A DNA stretch of 64,000 bases from Flavobacterium sp. UGB4466 (GTDB lineage: Bacteria > Bacteroidota > Bacteroidia > Flavobacteriales > Flavobacteriaceae), in NCBI RefSeq assembly GCF_903469665.1, contig NZ_CAGKLC010000017.1, positions 1 to 64,000 of the forward strand, given 5' to 3'. Both the position numbers and the translations under genes were made by a program. Each line of letters starts with the position of its first letter. Position 1 is the stretch's first letter. The notes beneath the pieces are model-generated. The model made no database searches and was not told the origin of the DNA. It was given only the letters and a program-made list of their open reading frames with translations. This document shows, piece by piece, positions 44,523-55,100 of the stretch.

Positions 44523-46820
44523 ATGATTTTTTCAGAAGCAACTATTCAGGATTTAGTAAAAGAACATTACGGATTAAACGTTACCGTAAAAGCATTAAAT
44601 GGATATGATGAACTGAACTTTCTTTTATCGAATGAGAAGAATGAAAAGTACATTCTAAAAGTATCAAACGAAAGTCACCCTTTTCCTTTTTTAGAAGCGC
44701 AGATCAATATCATTCAGCATCTAAAAAAGAGCCCTGTTTCAAATTGTTTTCAGCATTTCAGTATCAATAAACATGGAGAAGAACTGACTAAAATTGTTAG
44801 TAATTCTCAAACCTACTATATCAGAATACTGAACTTTTTGGAAGGTGTTTTTTGGGTGGATGAAAAAGCTAAAACAAAAGAATTACAATATGATCTGGGA
44901 AGCTTTTTAGGAAAGATGGATCATGCTCTGCAAGATTTCTCACATCCTGCCATGCACCGCAATTATACTTGGGACATCAGTCGTGCGAGTGAAGCAGCGG
45001 ACAATTTAAAATACATTCTAAATCACGAAAAAAGACGTATTTCCGGCTATTTCCTGTTGCAGTTTGATACCGAAGTCTTGCCTCAATTGCATCGCTTGCG
45101 TCATGCTTATGTGCATAACGATGCCAATGATTATAATGTACTGGTACAGGACAATCGTGTCAGCGGTTTAATCGATTTTGGTGATATGGTGTATACTGCT
45201 TTAATCAACAACTTAGCGATAGCCTGTACGTATGCCATGCTGGATGAAGAAGATCCGGTGGCCGTTGCAGCATTAATCGTTGAAGGATACCATAAATCGT
45301 ATGCTTTAACCGAGCAGGAATTGGATGTATTGTATTATCTGATTGCCGGAAGACTTTGTATCAGTGTAACACAATCGGCTTACAATGCTTCATTAGACAG
45401 CAACAACGAACATCATTTTATAACCGAAAAACCGGCGTGGAATTTATTGTTTAAACTGATTCAGATTAATCCAATCAAAGCACAGGATGCTTTTAGAAAA
45501 GCCTGTGGTTTTGAAGGAGTAATTACTGCGGATGATTACAGTGATTTATTGGAAGTTCGAAAAAAGAAAATAGGACGTAATTTAAGCATTGGTTATCAGG
45601 ACAAATTGAAAATTGTGAAGGGTGCTTTGCAATATTTGTATGATGATAAAGGACGAACCTTTGTAGATTGTGTCAATAATCCTTCGCATGTGGGACATTG
45701 TCATCCGGTCGTGGTTCGAAAAATGCAGAAACAGATTGCCACTTTAAATACGAATACCCGCTATTTAAATGATGCGATTACGGCCTATGCCGAGAAACTG
45801 ACAGCAACATTACCTTCAAAACTGAGCGTTTGTTACTTTGTGAACTCGGGTAGTGAGGCCAATGATCTGGCGATTCGAATGAGCCGTCATTTTACCAAAC
45901 AAAAAGATATTATTGTATTGGATCATGCTTATCACGGAACTTCTACCGTTGCGATGGAAATGAGTCCGTATAAATTTGACAGTAAAGGTGGATTTGGCCA
46001 AATGCCTTGGATACACAAGGCGATTAATCCTGATTTGTATCGCGGCCCTTATAAATATGGTGATACCAATGCGGGAGAAAAATATGCTGCCGATGTACAA
46101 AGAATTATAGAGGACTTGAAAGAAGAGGATAAAGCTCCTGCGGTATTCATCTGTGAAACTTTATTGGGAGTAGGAGGTCAGATTCCGCTACCGGAAAATT
46201 ATTTAAAAACAGCGTATGATTATGTCAGAGCCGCCGGTGGGGTTTGTATTGCCGACGAAGTTCAGGTTGGATTTGGACGAATCGGAGACCACTTTTGGGG
46301 CTTCGAATTACAAAATGTAGTTCCGGATATCGTGGTATTAGGAAAACCAATTGGTAACGGACACCCTCTTGCTGCGGTGATTGTAACAGAAGAAATTGCG
46401 GATGCCTTTAATAACGGAATGGAGTATTTTAACACCTTTGGCGGTAATCCCGTATCGATGACTACAGGATTGGCTGTATTGGATGTGATTCAGGAGGAAG
46501 AAATGCAGCAGCATGCTCTGGAAACGGGTAATCATTTAATGGATGGTCTTAGAAAGTTAATGGCAAAATATCCAATTATTAGTGATGTTCGCGGACATGG
46601 TCTGTTTATTGGTGCCGAAATGGTAAAAGACAGATCAACCATGGAACCTGCTGTTTCTGAAATAGATTTTGTAGTAGAAAAAATGAAAGCCCATGGCTAT
46701 TTATTGAGCACAGACGGTCCTTTGCACAATGTTTTGAAAATAAAACCTCCTATGACATTCAGCAAACAAAACGCTGATGAAATGGTGCGATTATTAGATA
46801 TTGCTTTGAGCGAATTGTAG
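44523..46820 (+). CDS. Fused hydroxylysine kinase-like / 5-phosphohydroxylysine phospho-lyase-like protein
   Basis: A 765-residue two-domain enzyme. Residues about 1-330 are an aminoglycoside-phosphotransferase-fold kinase: H198-N-D200-x4-N205 (catalytic loop [12 protein letters not shown]) and D218 in IDFGDM. Both motifs are shared with human HYKK (AGPHD1), which phosphorylates 5-hydroxylysine with GTP. Residues about 345-765 are a class III PLP enzyme with the cofactor lysine K608 in [13 protein letters not shown] and [15 protein letters not shown]. This is the subtype of the mammalian phospho-lyases PHYKPL and ETNPPL rather than a plain aminotransferase. Together they would convert hydroxylysine to 2-aminoadipate semialdehyde, ammonia and phosphate. 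Ethanolamine kinase/lyase is the alternative, but the ALDH7, HglS and dehydrogenase neighbours argue for hydroxylysine. Confidence 0.85.
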   Translation: MIFSEATIQDLVKEHYGLNVTVKALNGYDELNFLLSNEKNEKYILKVSNESHPFPFLEAQINIIQHLKKSPVSNCFQHFSINKHGEELTKIVSNSQTYYIRILNFLEGVFWVDEKAKTKELQYDLGSFLGKMDHALQDFSHPAMHRNYTWDISRASEAADNLKYILNHEKRRISGYFLLQFDTEVLPQLHRLRHAYVHNDANDYNVLVQDNRVSGLIDFGDMVYTALINNLAIACTYAMLDEEDPVAVAALIVEGYHKSYALTEQELDVLYYLIAGRLCISVTQSAYNASLDSNNEHHFITEKPAWNLLFKLIQINPIKAQDAFRKACGFEGVITADDYSDLLEVRKKKIGRNLSIGYQDKLKIVKGALQYLYDDKGRTFVDCVNNPSHVGHCHPVVVRKMQKQIATLNTNTRYLNDAITAYAEKLTATLPSKLSVCYFVNSGSEANDLAIRMSRHFTKQKDIIVLDHAYHGTSTVAMEMSPYKFDSKGGFGQMPWIHKAINPDLYRGPYKYGDTNAGEKYAADVQRIIEDLKEEDKAPAVFICETLLGVGGQIPLPENYLKTAYDYVRAAGGVCIADEVQVGFGRIGDHFWGFELQNVVPDIVVLGKPIGNGHPLAAVIVTEEIADAFNNGMEYFNTFGGNPVSMTTGLAVLDVIQEEEMQQHALETGNHLMDGLRKLMAKYPIISDVRGHGLFIGAEMVKDRSTMEPAVSEIDFVVEKMKAHGYLLSTDGPLHNVLKIKPPMTFSKQNADEMVRLLDIALSEL

Positions 46821-46840
46821 GTACCTAATAACACACAATA

Positions 46841-46942
46841 TTGTCATTTCGAGGAACGAGAAATCTTCACGTCAATATTCTGCAAAGATTGAAATACTTT
46901 GTCGACTTTCTTGCGAAGATTTCTCGTTCCTCGAAATGACAA
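46841..46942. repeat. Perfect 28-bp inverted repeat, 46-base spacer
   Basis: The left arm (46841-46868, starting TTGTCATTTCGAGGAACGAG) and the right arm (46915-46942) are exact reverse complements. Similar TGTCATTTCGA hairpins occur in flavobacterial intergenic regions. It lies between the kinase/lyase gene and the dehydrogenase gene, ending 24 bases before the latter's ATG. It can form a very stable RNA hairpin. Confidence 0.9.
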
Positions 46943-46966
46943 ACTGCAATTAATAAAAGAATAAAA

Positions 46967-49918
46967 ATGAATAACAATAATGTCTTTTCCGATAGTTCTG
47001 TTCCTTTAGAACAGTTGGAAAAACAATTAGAAGGTAAATTATTCTACGATCATACCATGCGCTTGCTTTATGCCACTGATGCGAGTGCCTATAAAGAAAT
47101 GCCGCTCGCAGTTGCCGTTCCAAAAACAAAAGAAGATATTCAGAAGATTATTGCTTTTGCGAGAGAGCATAAAAGCAGTGTAATTCCGCGCGCTGCCGGA
47201 ACATCATTGGCGGGACAGGTTGTGGGGAACGGAATCATAGTAGATATTTCACAGGAGTTTACCAAAATTATATCGGTCGATGAAATCGCTAAAACGGCAT
47301 GGGTTGAGCCCGGAGTTATACGTGATGAACTGAACCTCCATTTGAAACCTTATAAGTTGTTTTTCGGGCCTGAAACTTCGACCAGCAATCGCTGTATGAT
47401 TGGCGGAATGGTGGGCAACAATGCCTGCGGTGCGAGATCGGTTATTTATGGGTCGACCCGCGAACACGTGCTTGAAATCAAAGGCTTTTTGGCCGATGGC
47501 CACGAAGTCACATTTGGCTCGTTAACCAACGCTGAATTTGAAGATAAGTGCAACGGAATTAACGTCGTAAGTCCATTGGAACAAGCCATTTATGCTCAGG
47601 TCAAAGAAATACTATCGTCAGCATCAAACCAAATTTTGTTTGAAGATCATTTTCCTAAAAAATCAATTCCCAGAAGAAATACCGGTTATGCTTTAGATTT
47701 ACTGGCCGATACAATGCCTTTTAAAGATTCAGAAGAGCAATTCAACTTCTGTAAATTAATAGCAGGATCAGAAGGAACTTTGTTCTTTTCGACTGCTATA
47801 AAATTAAATTTGGTCGACGCGTTAAAACCTTATTCTGCATTGGTGTGCATTCATTTTGAAAGTATTAATGAATCACTTAAAGCCAATATTGAGGCTTTAA
47901 AATTTCAACCGGACAGTGTGGAGTTAATCGATCACTATATTCTGGAATGTACAAAAGAAAATATTGAACAAAGTAAGAATCGTTTTTTTGTAAAAGGCGA
48001 TCCTCAGGCGATTTTAGCCGTTGAATTTTTAAGAGATTCTCCTGAAGAAATTGACACCATTGCCAAAGAAATGGAAGCTTTGCTGCGTTCTAAAAATTTA
48101 GGGTATCATTTCCCAATTGTTTATGGTGAAGATACCAATAAAGTCTGGGCTTTGCGCAAAGCTGGATTGGGCTTGCTGTCTAATATTCCCGGTGATGCCA
48201 AAGCGGTTGCCGTAATTGAAGATACAGCGGTAGATGTAAACGATTTACCCGATTTTATCGAAGATTTTAATGCTATTCTAAAAAAACGAAATCTAAACTG
48301 TGTACACTATGCGCATGCAGCAACAGGAGAATTGCATCTTCGTCCTATTATTGATTTAAAAACCGAAGAAGGGACGGTGCTTTTTAGAACTATTGCAACA
48401 GACATTGCGCATTTGGTTAAAAAATACAAAGGCTCTTTAAGCGGTGAACATGGAGATGGAAGGTTAAGAGGTGAGTTTATTCCATTAATGTTAGGCGAGG
48501 AAATCTATCAATTGTTTGTTCAGATTAAGGAAGTTTGGGACCCGTGGGGTATTTTCAATCCCGGCAAAATTGTGAACACACCACCGATGGATACAAACTT
48601 AAGGTACACTGCCGGACAGGATACCCCGATGCCAGAAACTTATTTTGATTTTTCGGAACACAATGGAATTTTGCGTGCTGCCGAGATGTGTAACGGATCC
48701 GGAGATTGCCGAAAAACCGAAAAAAGTGGGGGTACCATGTGTCCGAGTTATATGGCCACACGTGATGAGAAACATACCACACGCGCCAGAGCAAACATGC
48801 TGAGAGAGACGATAACCAACTCAACAAAAGCTAATAAATTTGACGATGACAATCTTGTTGCCGTATTGGATTTGTGTTTGAGCTGTAAAGGCTGTAAATC
48901 AGAATGTCCTTCGAATGTGGATATGGCCAAATTAAAAGCTGAAACTTTACAACACTATCATGATAAAAATGGAGTGAAATTTCGTTCCAGACTTATCGGA
49001 AATACTCCTAAAATAAACAGCTGGTTTGCTGCGATTCCTTGGATCTATAATTTATCTACAAAAGGGGCTTTTGGGAATGTGGTTAAGAAAACAACAGGTT
49101 TTGCTACAGCACGAAAATTACCCTTGATGCATAAAATTACTTTTGCCAAGTGGATGAAGACGTATCGTCAAAAGGGTAATTTTAGCAATGGTAAAGTATA
49201 CCTGTACAATGATGAATTTTTAAATTATTATGATGTCGAAATAGGGCAGACCGCGGTACAATTACTGAATCGTTTGGGGTATCAGGTCGAAATTCCAAAA
49301 ATAGGGATTAGCGGCAGGACGTACCTTTCGAAAGGAATGCTAAAAGAAGCACGTGAAATTGCAGAACAAAATATTAAGGATTTTGAGCAGGCGATTCCAC
49401 AGGATGGTATTCTGATTGGAATTGAACCCTCGGCGATCTTAACTTTTCGGGACGAATATCCCGATTTATGCCGAGGAGAATTAAAAGTGAAAGCAAAAAA
49501 AACTGCTGCAAAAGCTTTTCTGATCGAGGAATTTTTGGCAAAATCGCTGGAAGAAGGCAGAATTTCTTCAAGTAATTTTACCGATAGGCAGGAACGTATA
49601 CGCATGCACGGACATTGTTTTCAAAAAGCCTTATCGTCATTGGTGCCCCTTAAAAAAATACTGGCTTTACCTGAAAATTATACCGTTTTGAACATTCCGA
49701 GTGGTTGCTGTGGTATGGCTGGGTCTTTTGGCTATGAAAAAGAACATTATGAGTTGTCGATGCAAATTGGCGAGTTGGTTTTGTTTCCAACCATTCGTTC
49801 TGAAGAAGAAGCCACTTTAATCTCTGCTTCCGGAACCAGCTGCAGACATCAGATTGCTGATGGTACGGGTAGAAAAGCACAACATCCGGTTGAGATCTTG
49901 TACAAAGCGTTAAAATAG
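46967..49918 (+). CDS. YdiJ-type FAD/4Fe-4S oxidoreductase, probable D-2-hydroxyglutarate dehydrogenase
   Basis: A 983-residue flavin and iron-sulfur oxidoreductase. An FAD-binding PCMH domain (IPRAAGTSLAGQVVGNGIIVD, then GNNACGARSVIYGSTREH) is followed by an FAD-linked oxidase C domain with LSGEHGDGRLRGEF and NPGKIV, then two 4Fe-4S motif clusters (C-x-G-S-G-D-C with TMCP near 580; CLSCKGCKSECPSN near 643) and a C-terminal CCG segment (SGCCGMAGSFGYE near 912). The order and length match E. coli YdiJ, whose family oxidises D-2-hydroxyglutarate. It would complete the pathway by making 2-oxoglutarate from the HglS product. D-lactate or glycolate activity is the alternative. Confidence 0.82.
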   Translation: MNNNNVFSDSSVPLEQLEKQLEGKLFYDHTMRLLYATDASAYKEMPLAVAVPKTKEDIQKIIAFAREHKSSVIPRAAGTSLAGQVVGNGIIVDISQEFTKIISVDEIAKTAWVEPGVIRDELNLHLKPYKLFFGPETSTSNRCMIGGMVGNNACGARSVIYGSTREHVLEIKGFLADGHEVTFGSLTNAEFEDKCNGINVVSPLEQAIYAQVKEILSSASNQILFEDHFPKKSIPRRNTGYALDLLADTMPFKDSEEQFNFCKLIAGSEGTLFFSTAIKLNLVDALKPYSALVCIHFESINESLKANIEALKFQPDSVELIDHYILECTKENIEQSKNRFFVKGDPQAILAVEFLRDSPEEIDTIAKEMEALLRSKNLGYHFPIVYGEDTNKVWALRKAGLGLLSNIPGDAKAVAVIEDTAVDVNDLPDFIEDFNAILKKRNLNCVHYAHAATGELHLRPIIDLKTEEGTVLFRTIATDIAHLVKKYKGSLSGEHGDGRLRGEFIPLMLGEEIYQLFVQIKEVWDPWGIFNPGKIVNTPPMDTNLRYTAGQDTPMPETYFDFSEHNGILRAAEMCNGSGDCRKTEKSGGTMCPSYMATRDEKHTTRARANMLRETITNSTKANKFDDDNLVAVLDLCLSCKGCKSECPSNVDMAKLKAETLQHYHDKNGVKFRSRLIGNTPKINSWFAAIPWIYNLSTKGAFGNVVKKTTGFATARKLPLMHKITFAKWMKTYRQKGNFSNGKVYLYNDEFLNYYDVEIGQTAVQLLNRLGYQVEIPKIGISGRTYLSKGMLKEAREIAEQNIKDFEQAIPQDGILIGIEPSAILTFRDEYPDLCRGELKVKAKKTAAKAFLIEEFLAKSLEEGRISSSNFTDRQERIRMHGHCFQKALSSLVPLKKILALPENYTVLNIPSGCCGMAGSFGYEKEHYELSMQIGELVLFPTIRSEEEATLISASGTSCRHQIADGTGRKAQHPVEILYKALK

Positions 49919-50208
49919 GTCGTAGCGGCTTGATTTTTAGTTTTTAAATAATTCGAAAACGTAGAAACATAGGTTTTGTAACTGGAATTAAGGTATTTAA
50001 CTTTCAAAAAAACAAAAAGTATAGTAGAATAGTTTGTAACGAATGATTTTTTTCATCTCCGCTAATCAGGACTGTGGCAACTTGTTAATCAATTGTTTAT
50101 AGTTTGTTGATAAATAATAGCTTATGTTTGTTTTTTTAACAAGCATTCAAAAGAATAATATTTAAATTTGAGTAGAGGTTAAAGGTTTGTCATTTTAAAA
50201 CATCTATT
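49919..50208. other. Intergenic region before the small ORF
   Basis: 290 AT-rich bases without an ORF. No terminator with a T run was recognised after the dehydrogenase gene. The promoter candidate at 50163-50170 serves the next gene. Confidence 0.4.
50163..50170 (+). promoter_or_regulatory. Candidate -7 box of the small 82-residue gene
   Basis: TAAATTTG matches TAnnTTTG exactly and lies 39 bases before the ATG at 50209. A clear -33 TTG is missing. Confidence 0.45.
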
Positions 50209-50457
50209 ATGGAAAAAGCTATAAAACTAAAAGTTCGCAAGGAATTAGATGGTCGCCAACAGTTGAACATTATAAAACTTAAAGGAAGTTTAATTTCTAA
50301 AGGGTATACAGAAATCATACATATTCTGGATCAGGATGATGAATTTCATATTAACTCTTTTGAAACACGATCTGAAAGTACTAACGAAGTTCAGGAGTTT
50401 ATTACAGCTTTTATACACAGAGAAAACTTAACCGATACAATCTCGTTTTACAAATAA
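50209..50457 (+). CDS. Small hypothetical protein
   Basis: 82 residues, soluble, acidic in its second half, with alternating strand-helix character (EIIHILDQDDEFHINSF, then VQEFITAFIHREN). No family was recognised and no signal peptide or membrane segment is present. It is supported by its own promoter candidate and a strong terminator directly after it. It is separate in base composition from neither neighbour. Confidence 0.6.
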   Translation: MEKAIKLKVRKELDGRQQLNIIKLKGSLISKGYTEIIHILDQDDEFHINSFETRSESTNEVQEFITAFIHRENLTDTISFYK

Positions 50458-50493
50458 TACTTTTGCAGTAAACGATAAATAATGCATAAAAAA

Positions 50494-50533
50494 CAAGAAC
50501 CCCGTTTCTATACCGAAACGGGATTCTTTGTTT
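50494..50533. terminator. Bidirectional terminator between the small ORF and the efflux operon
   Basis: CAAGAACCCCGTTTC and GAAACGGGATTCTTTG form a stem of at least nine pairs around TATACC; T-rich flanks exist on both strands. It sits between convergent genes. Confidence 0.8.
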
Positions 50534-50624
50534 TAAAATAGTTTGTCCAAAGTCAAAGTTTCAAGTTTCAAGTTGAAACCTAAAATCTAAAACCTGAAAC
50601 TTGAAACCTGAAACAGAATGTTTA

Positions 50625-52121
50625 TCACATCCCACCTCCTAAAGCTTTGTAAAGTAAGATCTGTGCATTTGCATTTTTCAACTGAATATCTACAAAATCA
50701 AGTTCGGCCTGCAATTTGTTTTTTTGCGCATTGATGATTTCAAGGTAATTGGCGTAACCACTCAGATACAAATCATTGGAAACATTTACAGCAATTTCAA
50801 GATGTTCAATCTCTTTAGATTTATATTTCAGCACATTTTCAAAAGCTTCAGTTCGGTGCAGTAAAGCACTTAGTTCATTATAAGCGGTTGTAATGGTGTT
50901 TTGATATTGAAGAAAAGAAATTTCCTGTCTTCGGTTGGCAGTAAAAAATTCCTGTTTGATTTGTCCTTTATTGAAAATCGGAGCAGTGATTCCGCCTAAT
51001 AGTTGCCAGGCAAACGAACCGCTGTCAAAAAAAGTACTCAAAGAAAAAGAGTTCATTCCTACGTATCCACCTAAATTTAGAGTGGGAAAGAAGGCTGCAC
51101 GAGCCGCTTTAGCATCTGCATTTGTAGCCCTCAATTCAAAGTAAGCTTCTGATACATCGGGTCTTTTGTGTATGATAGAGTCTACACTTATTTTTTGATT
51201 TAAGACTTTAAGATAACCCGATGAAAAATCAGTGTTTCTTTCGATTTTTCCGCCGTATTCTCCAAGCAGCGTAAGTAGTGCCTTTTCTGCCTGATTGATT
51301 TTAAGATTTAATTGTTCTGCCTCAGCCAGTATATTGTTGTTTTGCGCATTGAATTGCTGTACGGCAAGTTCTGTTGCTTTTCCAACAGATCGCTGTGCCG
51401 AAACGGTATGCAGTGCCTGCTGTTGTGTGTCAAGGTTTCGCTTGTAGATTAGTGCTTGTTTGTCTAAGGCTACTAATTCGTAGTACAGCTCTGCAATATC
51501 GCCTAACAATTTAGTCTTCAGCAATCGCATTCCTTGTTGAGAGGCAAAATATCGGTCACGTGCCGCTTTCTTCCTATTGCTTAGTTTTCCCCATATATCA
51601 GCTTCCCAGGATACTTTTCCTCCCAGGAAAAAGTTAGGAGTAGTAGCCGTTGCAATTCGTTGTTTGTCGGATATGTTTTGAGACAAATTAGTATCAAAGT
51701 TTCCAACACCCTCCATAGTATATTTACCATAACGGGTTCCTGAAGCATCGGCCTGAAAATCCAATGAAGGCAATAAAGCCAGTTTAGCTGCTTTCAGATG
51801 CGAGTTGGCTATTAAGATACGCTGTTCCATGATTAAATAATCCGGATTCTGAGCCATCGCTTTGTCTAATAATTGTTCTAATTTTTGATCCTTAAAATAA
51901 GTGGCTGTTTGCAGCGGAACAAAAGTTGTTCCGCTGTCAGTAGCTTTTTTTGAAGTAACATCGAAATTTTTAGGCAGTGCTTTAGCAGCCAGATTATCAT
52001 TAACTTTTGGAGCAGAACAAGCTGTGAATAACAGAATTCCGGTTACCAATAAGAGTGAAAACGACTTAAACTTATAGTTTTGATCAGTAACTGCTTTATA
52101 TTGATTTAGTGATTTTTTCAT
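50625..52121 (-). CDS. Outer-membrane efflux lipoprotein (NodT/OprM family)
   Basis: A 498-residue TolC-like channel. The lipid cysteine is C35 in LLFTACSAP, as in OprM-type proteins. Two OEP repeats are visible: LDKAMAQNPDYLIMEQRILI near 95 and the GKVSWEADIWGKLSNRKKAARDRY motif region near 180 in the first half, and RPDVSEAYFELRATNADAKAARAAFFPTL near 330 in the second half. It is the last gene of a three-gene RND operon, eight bases after the pump gene, and forms the exit duct. Confidence 0.92.
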   Translation of the reverse strand: MKKSLNQYKAVTDQNYKFKSFSLLLVTGILLFTACSAPKVNDNLAAKALPKNFDVTSKKATDSGTTFVPLQTATYFKDQKLEQLLDKAMAQNPDYLIMEQRILIANSHLKAAKLALLPSLDFQADASGTRYGKYTMEGVGNFDTNLSQNISDKQRIATATTPNFFLGGKVSWEADIWGKLSNRKKAARDRYFASQQGMRLLKTKLLGDIAELYYELVALDKQALIYKRNLDTQQQALHTVSAQRSVGKATELAVQQFNAQNNNILAEAEQLNLKINQAEKALLTLLGEYGGKIERNTDFSSGYLKVLNQKISVDSIIHKRPDVSEAYFELRATNADAKAARAAFFPTLNLGGYVGMNSFSLSTFFDSGSFAWQLLGGITAPIFNKGQIKQEFFTANRRQEISFLQYQNTITTAYNELSALLHRTEAFENVLKYKSKEIEHLEIAVNVSNDLYLSGYANYLEIINAQKNKLQAELDFVDIQLKNANAQILLYKALGGGM

Positions 52122-52129
52122 TATTGTAT

Positions 52130-55100
52130 TTATTTTTTCAGTGCTTTTTCAAATTTGGCAAACAGTATATAAAGACCCGGTATGATAACAAGTCCAAACA
52201 CCGTTCCGATGAACATTCCTCCCGCGGCGGCTGTACCAATCGAACGGTTACCAACGGCTCCCGCACCCGAGGCGATACATAAAGGAATCAGCCCTGAAAT
52301 AAAAGCAAAAGAAGTCATTAAAATAGGTCGGAAACGCAGTCGGGCTCCTTCGATGGCAGCCTCCGTGATGTCCCGTCCAATTTTGTTCTGCGCCATCGCA
52401 AATTCTACAATCAGAATGGCATTTTTGGCGAGCAACCCGATCAGCATGACGAGTGCTACCTGAGCATAAATATTATTGTCGAGTCCCACCATTAACAGCG
52501 CGAGATACGATCCGAACACTCCCACAGGTAAACTTAAAAGTACCGGAAACGGAAGTAGTAAACTTTCGTACTGGGCAGCAAGAAGTAAGTAGACAAACAG
52601 TATACATAAAGCAAAAATGTAAATCGTCTGATTCCCCGACAGGATTTCTTCACGTGTCATACCCGACCATTCCAGTTCAAACCTGCTCGGAAGTTTTTCG
52701 GCAGCGATTTTCTCCACAGCGGCAATTGCCTCACCGGAGCTGTATCCGTCAGCAGGTTCTCCGTTGATCATAGCCGACATGTACATGTTGTATCGGGTTA
52801 AAACTTCGGGACCATACACACGTTCTAATTTGATGAAAGTAGAGAACGGAACCATTTCGCCGGCATCATTCTTAAGATACATATCCAGAATACTTTCAGG
52901 ATTCTTCCTAAACTGAGGACTGGCCTGAACCATTACTTTATACATTTGTGAGAAACGAATAAAATTAGTCGCATAAAAAGAACCCAGCATCGTTTGCAGA
53001 GTCGACATCGCATTGTCTACCGAAACTCCTTTTTTGGCAGCCTGATCGTAATCAATATGAATCAAATATTGGGGGAAAGTAGCATCAAAACTGGTAAAAG
53101 AGTTTTGTATTTCAGGTGAAGCATTGAGTTCCTTGATGAAATTTTTGGTTACGGCATCGGTATTAGTAATCGTTCCACCCGATTTGTCGAGTAAGCGAAG
53201 TTCAAACCCACTTGTATTTCCAAAACCGGGTACCGTTGGCGGTGCAAAAATCTCAATCTGAGCATCAGAAATGTTCTTTGTTTTCTCTCCCAGTTTGGTG
53301 ATGAATTCGTTTACCGAGATATCACGATCGTTCCAGTCTTTTAAATTGATCATTCCCATTCCGTAAGAAGCTCCTGCAATTTCGGTTACAATACTGTATC
53401 CGGCAAGAGTGGTCACGTTGTCGACACCCTTAATTTCTTTGGCTAATCGGGTAACCTCATCCAGTACTTTTTCAGTACGTTCTACCGTGGCGCCCTGAGG
53501 TGTAGTCACACTTACATAAACCATTCCTTGATCTTCAGAAGGAATAAATCCACCTGGAACAAATTTACTGGTTCCCCAGGTAAGCAGACAGAATAAAACC
53601 AATAATCCGGCTGTAACGGTAGTACGGTCTGCAAATTTGGCCAGTATTCTGATATAACCTGCCGTTACATTATCAAACCATTTATTAAAAGCGTCGAAGA
53701 AACGATTCAGTAAAGAAGTCTTCTTCTCGTCCGGATTATGCGGTTTAAGCAATATAGCACAGAGCGCAGGAGTTAAAGTAAGTGCATTGATACCTGAGAT
53801 CACAATACTAATCGCCATGGTTAAAGAAAACTGTCTGTAGAAAACTCCAACCGGACCGCTAAGAAAGGCAACAGGAATAAACACAGCACTCATTACTATC
53901 GTTATGGCAATAACTGCTCCCGTAATTTCTTTCATGGCACTTATGGTTGCCGGAAGTGGAGCCATATGTTCTTCGGAAATTTTAACGTGGACGGCTTCGA
54001 CGACTACAATGGCGTTGTCGACCACAATTCCGATCGATAGTACTAAAGCAAACAAGGTTAGCAGGTTGATCGAAAAGCCCATCATCGACATGAAAGCAAA
54101 TGATCCAATAAGCGCTACAGGTACGGCTAAAACCGGTATTAAAGTAGAACGCCAGTCCTGAAGGAATATAAAAACCACAAAGGCTACCAAGATAAAGGCT
54201 TCGACAAGTGTTTTTAAAACCTCATCGATCGATGCGTCCAGAAAGCGCGATACATCGTAAGCAATATTGTAATCCATTCCGGGAGGGAAGGAAGTCTTTT
54301 GAAGTTCGGCCATTTTTTCTTTTACGCTGGCAATTACTTCAGAAGCATTTGAACCCGGACGCTGTTTTAGCATGATAGAAGCAGACGGTTTACCATCGGT
54401 TTTGGAAACCATTCCGTAACTCATCGATCCAAATTCGATCTTAGAGATGTCTTTTAATTTTAGGATGGTTCCATCTGAATTGGCACGAATCGGAATTTCT
54501 TCATACTGTTTGGGTTCGTAAAATTTCCCTCCGTATTTGATCACATATTGAAGCTGATTGTCCAATTGTCCGGAGCCTTCACCTACTTTTCCGGGTGCAG
54601 CAGAGATGTTTTGTTTTTGAAGAGAAGCAATGACCTCATTTGCCGATATAGCATAAGAGAGCATTTTTTGAGGATCAAGCCATACCCGCATCGAGTATTC
54701 TTTTTGTCCCATAATTTCAGCACGTCCGACACCATCTATACGTTTCAGTTCCTGTAGAATGTTGATATCGGTGAAGTTAAAGATAAATTGCTCGTCCTGA
54801 GTTTTATCCGTACTCGTAATATTCAGGTACATCAGCATACTGTTCACTTCTTTCTCGGTCGTTACTCCGGCACGAATTACCTCTTCCGGCAACTCATCGA
54901 GTATAGTAGTCACACGGTTTTGGACGTTTACGGCTGCCAAATCGGGATCGGTTCCCACTTCAAAAAAGACTTGTATCAGCGTCAGACCGTCGTTTGACGT
55001 AACCGTTGACATATAAGTCATACCCGGAACACCATTAATAGCGCGCTCCAAGGGTAGTGCGACGGCATTGGCCGAAACTTCGGCATTGGCTCCTGTATAT

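Noticed and set aside
44523..46820. Plain class III aminotransferase for 2-aminoadipate
   Set aside because: The PLP domain has the phospho-lyase subtype pattern and is fused to a kinase domain; a normal aminotransferase would not need it. It is kept as a minor alternative.
46841..46942. Insertion-sequence remnant
   Set aside because: The 46-base spacer has no coding capacity and no target-site duplication was seen; it is a hairpin repeat.
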